Part shown: positions 60,091 to 64,000 of the stretch, one piece after another
How positions within the stretch are numbered: position 1 is the stretch's first letter
Layout: every line of letters begins with the position of its first letter
Source of the DNA: Henriciella sp.
GTDB taxonomy: Bacteria > Pseudomonadota > Alphaproteobacteria > Caulobacterales > Hyphomonadaceae
Assembly: GCF_029937755.1 (NCBI RefSeq)
Contig: NZ_JAPYPG010000001.1
Coordinates: 496,001 to 560,000, forward strand
Length of the DNA: 64,000 nt
Direction: 5' to 3'
Translations under genes and position numbers: made by a program
The notes under the pieces: generated by a model
The model's input: the letters and a program-made list of their open reading frames with translations, nothing else
Told to the model about the DNA's origin: nothing
The model's database searches: none

Positions 60091-62345
60091 AAGCTGACTT
60101 CGAGTCCGACCAGGATTTCCTGCGGCTTGCCCGGACGCAGGCCGGCCGGATCGATAGACGCCACATAGACTTCATCGAACAGGTTTTCGGCCTTGGCCCG
60201 CAGCCGCAGGCGATCGGTCACGTCGTACCAGATCGACGCATCCGCCACCCAGCGCGCTTCAATGCGCTGACCGGCCGGGATCGTACCTTGTCCGGCCCGT
60301 GCGCGCGCCTCATCGACATAATTGCCCTGGATATTGGCACCAAACCGCGAGGCCTCGATGCCTGCCGACAGGGTCAGCTGGTGCTCGGGGACATAAGGCA
60401 GCTTGTCGCCCGCCTCGATATTGCCCCAAGGCTCGTAATCGCTGGCGAAGGCCTGCTGGAATTCGGCATCCGTCCAAGTGTAGACGAGCCCCAGCGGCAG
60501 CGAGAGACCGGTGTCGAGGAGGCTTGCCGCATCCCACTGTGCGGTCAGCTCAAGGCCTTTCACATCCACCTCGCCACCGTCGAACTGATCGCCGATGACG
60601 CAGCCGCCGCCAGAGGAATTGGTGCAGGTTCCGAGCAGGTTCGAATAGTCGTTGAAATAGGCGATGGCTTCGGCACTGAACGCGCCGCGCGAATAACGCC
60701 CGCCCGCCTCGTAATTGGTGCTTTCCTCGGACTCAGAGCTCGTATTGCCCGGGCTTGCGATCGCGAAGCCCTTATGGACGCCCGCCACGAGGGTGAGCTC
60801 ATGCGTGGCCTCGTAGAGCACGCTCAGACCCGGCACGACGACCTGGTCGTTCAGGGTGCGCACGCGGGTGGGACCTTCAGAGCGATCCGGATCGGCGGTG
60901 TCATAGTCGGCACGGCTCAATTCGTAATCCTCGAACCGGAGACCGGCTGTGACCGCAAGGCGGTTCCAGCGGATACGGTCTTCGACAAATAGGGCAAGCG
61001 CTTCGCCGGACGAGACGCGATTGGCCTGGCTGCCCGGCACGCCAGCCGTGGTCAGGAAAAGCTCACCTGTTTCGAGGCGATAGGCGTCTTCTTCCTGAAA
61101 ACGGTCTTCCTCATCCTCATGGACGCGAAGACCGAAGGTCAGGTCATGGTCTAGACCGCCCCAGGCCGTCTGCCAGTTGAGCACCGACTGGATGCCCTCG
61201 CTGGAATAGTCGCGGCGGTTGGCGCGCAACACGATGGAATCGTCGAGACTGGTCACACCCGTGACGATCGCAAACTCGTCGGCGAAGGTTACAGGGTCTG
61301 CGATGATCGACGAGATGCCGGTGTCGCCGGACGCGCCGGAGCCATCCGCGGCAATGCCCTGCAGCTTGTACCAGTTACGGAAGAAATCGTGACGGTAGCC
61401 GAACGTGGTCAGCGTCAGGTTGGGCGCAAACTCGATCTTGTGGGTCAGCTGGAAGAGTTCGTTCTCGCCGTTGAACTCGTCGTTCCGGCTCGCATCGTAG
61501 CGGCGATAAGGAGACTCGCGGAAGTCTTCCAGCGTCAGGCCGAGATAGGTCTCGTTCGATGTTTCCTCGCGGCTCTGATACTTGAACTCGAGCGACTGTG
61601 GCAGCGCGGCGTCCTCGTTGTAGAGGCCGAATTTCAGGACGATGTCGTCGGCATCGAAACCCGTCGGGCCGCCGGAATCGAGCTTTTTGAAGCCGTCGGA
61701 TTCATCGTGATAAAGCTCGATCAGGCCGCCGGCCTGCAACGAGCCCGCGACCTGTTCGCGCCCTCCAACCCAGGCATGGGCACGCTGGCGGTCATCAGTA
61801 CCGAAGAACGCCTGGCCAAACCCTTCGAAGTCCTCCGGGACCGGCGTCGAGAACATGTTGATGGCGCCGCCAGTCGTGCGCGGCCCATACCGCACAGCCG
61901 CCGGACCCTTGGTCACTTCAATCGCATGCATGCGGCCCGTGGTCGGGAAATAATAGGCCGAAGGCGACGCATAGGGGGCCGGTGCGATCGGGACGCCGTC
62001 TTCCATCAGCACAATGCGCGAGGACCGGTCGGACCCCGACCCGCGCAAACCGATATTCGGGCGCAGGCCATAGCCGTCTTCTTCCTGGATGTTCACACCC
62101 GGCACGGCGCGCAGCACACGCAACACATCGGTCTGGGCCTGCACGGCGAGATCGGCATCGGACAGGAAGGAGACGGACCCGGCGACCTCCTGTGCGTCGG
62201 CAGCGCTGCTGGTGACCAGCACCGTGGAGAGAAGACGGTAAGGGTCGTCTTTCTCTGCCGCTTCATCAGGGGCGGTCATCTGGGCGTGAGCGGGCGCGGA
62301 AAGCGCAAGACCAAGAACAAGGGCGACAAGCGGAAGGCGTTTCAT
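60087..62345 (-). CDS. TonB-dependent siderophore/ferric-citrate-type receptor (FecA-like)
   Basis: 752 residues. Signal peptide (LPLVALVLGLALSAPAHAQM), a short TonB-box region, plug domain (LRVLRAVPGVNIQEEDGYGL; NIGLRGSGSDRSSRIVLMED; IEVTKGPAAVRYGPRTTGGA), then a 22-strand barrel ending ...EVSF with C-terminal Phe. The plug is closest to FecA, but no FecA-type N-terminal signalling domain and no FecIR pair are seen. The ligand is not known. The 229-base gap upstream, shared with the MFS gene, shows no Fur-like box I can support; TGCAA/TTGCA at 62393-62407 is a weak inverted repeat. Confidence 0.93.
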   Translation of the reverse strand: MKRLPLVALVLGLALSAPAHAQMTAPDEAAEKDDPYRLLSTVLVTSSAADAQEVAGSVSFLSDADLAVQAQTDVLRVLRAVPGVNIQEEDGYGLRPNIGLRGSGSDRSSRIVLMEDGVPIAPAPYASPSAYYFPTTGRMHAIEVTKGPAAVRYGPRTTGGAINMFSTPVPEDFEGFGQAFFGTDDRQRAHAWVGGREQVAGSLQAGGLIELYHDESDGFKKLDSGGPTGFDADDIVLKFGLYNEDAALPQSLEFKYQSREETSNETYLGLTLEDFRESPYRRYDASRNDEFNGENELFQLTHKIEFAPNLTLTTFGYRHDFFRNWYKLQGIAADGSGASGDTGISSIIADPVTFADEFAIVTGVTSLDDSIVLRANRRDYSSEGIQSVLNWQTAWGGLDHDLTFGLRVHEDEEDRFQEEDAYRLETGELFLTTAGVPGSQANRVSSGEALALFVEDRIRWNRLAVTAGLRFEDYELSRADYDTADPDRSEGPTRVRTLNDQVVVPGLSVLYEATHELTLVAGVHKGFAIASPGNTSSESEESTNYEAGGRYSRGAFSAEAIAYFNDYSNLLGTCTNSSGGGCVIGDQFDGGEVDVKGLELTAQWDAASLLDTGLSLPLGLVYTWTDAEFQQAFASDYEPWGNIEAGDKLPYVPEHQLTLSAGIEASRFGANIQGNYVDEARARAGQGTIPAGQRIEARWVADASIWYDVTDRLRLRAKAENLFDEVYVASIDPAGLRPGKPQEILVGLEVSF

Positions 62346-62574
62346 ACTGGACTACTGTTGCTGGGGCGTCTGGACGCTCGGTAAATTGAACATGCAAGTG
62401 ATTTGCAGGCCGCCGTCTAACGTCAGCCCCTTCGCAGCGCAAGTGCAATTCACTCTCACACGCAGTTGAGATTGACGCGGCGTCACTGGCACAGCGTCCT
62501 TTTCCTTCTTCCGAATTTGGTGAACAGTTTCGCCACAAGCGCCGGAGAAGAGCGCTGTGACCGGAGGGAACCAG

Positions 62575-64000
62575 ATGAGTAGCGACGCGACTCCAGCGCC
62601 AGCCGAAGCCCTGGACGCAGAACCGAGGCTCGACCTCGGCGGCGCCCTCGACAAGCGCGGCTTTGCCTGGGCCATCTTCGAGTGGGCCCGCAATCCCTAC
62701 TACATCCTCGTCATCATCTACATTTTCGCGCCCTACTTCGCCCACATCATCGGGGACAACCTTCTGGCGAGCGGCGAACTGGATGGCCTCGACGGCCCCG
62801 CCCAACGGGCCGCCGCGAATGCGAAGGGTCAGGAAACGATCTCATCGCTGGTCAAATATGCCGGCTTCATCGCGGCCTTTACCGCCCCTTTCCTTGGCGC
62901 TGCGCTCGACCGGGGTGGCCGCCGCAAGCCAATCCTTGCGGTCTTCCTCGGCCTGATCGCCGTGATGGCCTTTTCGCTGTGGTGGGTGAAGCCGGATGGC
63001 AGCGGCATGCCTATCTGGATGGGCATGGCCGCGCTGGTGATAGCCGCCGTCGGCTATACCTATTCTGAAGTCACGCACAATTCGATGCTGAACAAGAGCG
63101 GCCGCGCGAGCGCCCTCCCTGCGATTTCGGGCCTCGGCCTTGCGCTTGGCAACCTGGCCGGCGCGCTGATGATGGGCTTCATCGTCTTTGCTTTCGCCAT
63201 GCCTGCCCTTGTCGGCTGGCCGTTCGAAGACCCGCTCTTTGGCGTCAGCGTCGCGGCGGGCGAGCACCAGCGCCTTGTCGGTCCGCTGACGGCGGTCTGG
63301 CTGGTGGTCTTCTCCATCCCCTTCTTCCTCTACGCTGAAGATGGCGGCACGCGGGGCGCGAGCTGGACCAGAGCAATGAAGCAGGGTGCAGGCGGCCTGT
63401 GGCGCACGGTCCGCAACGCCTCAGACAACAAGGAAATCCTGAAATACCTCGCCGCGCGCATGCTGTACGCCGACGCCATGTCGGCCCTGCTGGCCCTCGG
63501 GGCGGTCTATATCGGGCTTTACCTCGAATGGAATGTGGTGGAGCTGTCGGCCTATGCGGTGCTGGCGTCGCTCTTTGCCTTTGGCGGCGGCATCATCGGC
63601 GGCTGGCTCGACGGTATGGTCGGACCCAAACGTGCGCTGATGATCGAAATCATCGGCATGATCGCCACCCTTGCCTTCCAGCTGTCGATCACTCAGGACG
63701 CCATTCTCTATGGATTGGTCCCCGGCTTCGTTATCTGGGACGGGCCGATCTTCACAACGCTTTCGGACGTCGTCTATCTGAGCACCGCCGCGGCCATCGC
63801 GATCACGGCGACCGCCAGCATCTCGTCCAGCCGCTCGCTCCTGGTGCACCTTGCCCCGCGCGACCGCGTCGGCGAGTTTTTCGGGCTCTATGCCATCGCC
63901 GGCACAGTGACAGTGTGGCTCGGGCCTTTAATGGTCGAGGAGTTCACCCGCTGGTCCGGCGATCAGCGTATCGGGATGAGCGCGATCGGCCTTCTCTTCA
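62575..64000 (+). CDS. MFS transporter, UMF1/Atg22-like (cut by window end)
   Basis: 475 codons to the window edge with no stop. GGAGGG lies just upstream of ATG 62575. N-terminus FAWAIFEWARNPYYILVIIY is typical of the UMF1 family (Atg22-like), with VKYAGFIAAFTAPFLGAALD then RGGRRKP as the MFS loop 2-3 motif. At least ten transmembrane segments are visible. Bacterial UMF1 transporters probably export amino acids or other metabolites; substrate unknown. Divergent from the TonB receptor. Confidence 0.88.
   Translation, partial: MSSDATPAPAEALDAEPRLDLGGALDKRGFAWAIFEWARNPYYILVIIYIFAPYFAHIIGDNLLASGELDGLDGPAQRAAANAKGQETISSLVKYAGFIAAFTAPFLGAALDRGGRRKPILAVFLGLIAVMAFSLWWVKPDGSGMPIWMGMAALVIAAVGYTYSEVTHNSMLNKSGRASALPAISGLGLALGNLAGALMMGFIVFAFAMPALVGWPFEDPLFGVSVAAGEHQRLVGPLTAVWLVVFSIPFFLYAEDGGTRGASWTRAMKQGAGGLWRTVRNASDNKEILKYLAARMLYADAMSALLALGAVYIGLYLEWNVVELSAYAVLASLFAFGGGIIGGWLDGMVGPKRALMIEIIGMIATLAFQLSITQDAILYGLVPGFVIWDGPIFTTLSDVVYLSTAAAIAITATASISSSRSLLVHLAPRDRVGEFFGLYAIAGTVTVWLGPLMVEEFTRWSGDQRIGMSAIGLLF

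Noticed and set aside
62393-62407. Fur- or Zur-like box before the TonB receptor
   Set aside because: Only TGCAA/TTGCA with 5-bp arms; does not match a known metal-regulator consensus.

Overview
The window is GC-rich, densely packed chromosomal DNA from an alphaproteobacterium. The FYDLN-acid protein, the DUF1150 protein, the YlxR-L7Ae fusion next to nusA, and rpsA followed by ihfB all point there. The general style (TonB-domain secreted proteins, lipoprotein S9 peptidase, GNRA-loop intergenic hairpins) suggests Hyphomonadaceae or another relative of Caulobacter. Genus is an inference; no rRNA is present. Most of the window is core genome with short accessory insertions.

Layout. 1-8.7 kb: 3' end of trmB, a secreted TonB-domain protein, cspA, then rimP-nusA-ylxR-infB with a strong terminator, a YcxB-like membrane protein and rbfA. 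8.7-14.1 kb: an accessory block that separates rbfA from truB, holding an AT-rich anti-phage dCTP-deaminase-like gene (AvcD type), unknown proteins, a BON-MscS channel and MntP. 14.2-17.3 kb: truB, a 2OG-Fe dioxygenase and an Old Yellow Enzyme. 17.4-23.3 kb: a 1611-residue secreted RHS/YD-repeat protein with a variable C-terminal toxin-like domain and an adjacent unknown gene, most likely its immunity gene. 23.4-29.0 kb: small-molecule enzymes (SAM methyltransferase, SDRs, flavodoxin-fold reductase, iodotyrosine-deiodinase-like nitroreductase, uridine kinase) and a secreted CAP protein whose start codon lies in a 35-bp nested palindrome.

29.2-38.9 kb: rpsO-pnp on the minus strand, YjhX-like and GFA proteins, fabA-fabI (no fabB between them), a hydroxyacid dehydrogenase, a DUF1150 protein, a flavin reductase, a small P-loop protein, tRNA-Ala(GGC) and an FYDLN-acid protein. 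38.9-48 kb: aroA, then an insertion of an S9 peptidase, a macro-domain protein and a cysteine-synthase-like enzyme, then cmk-rpsA-ihfB and mscL. RpsA carries an unusual lysine/alanine/acid-rich tail.

48.1-53.2 kb: a zinc-acquisition cluster. A ZrgA-ATPase-permease-DUF3299 lipoprotein operon runs leftward and a ZIP transporter plus HupE/UreJ-like protein run rightward. They diverge from one intergenic region that contains a Zur-box-like sequence. 53.3-64 kb: two unknown envelope proteins, a Gtr-like glycosylation set (GtrA flippase, GtrB-type GT2, divergent polytopic transferase), AMP nucleosidase, a tyrosine-phosphatase-family protein, a FecA-like TonB receptor, and a UMF1-type MFS transporter cut by the window end.

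The most interesting systems are the AvcD-like defence gene with its unusual leader, the RHS toxin/immunity pair, the Zur-linked zinc island, the Gtr-like triad, and several palindromic control sites.
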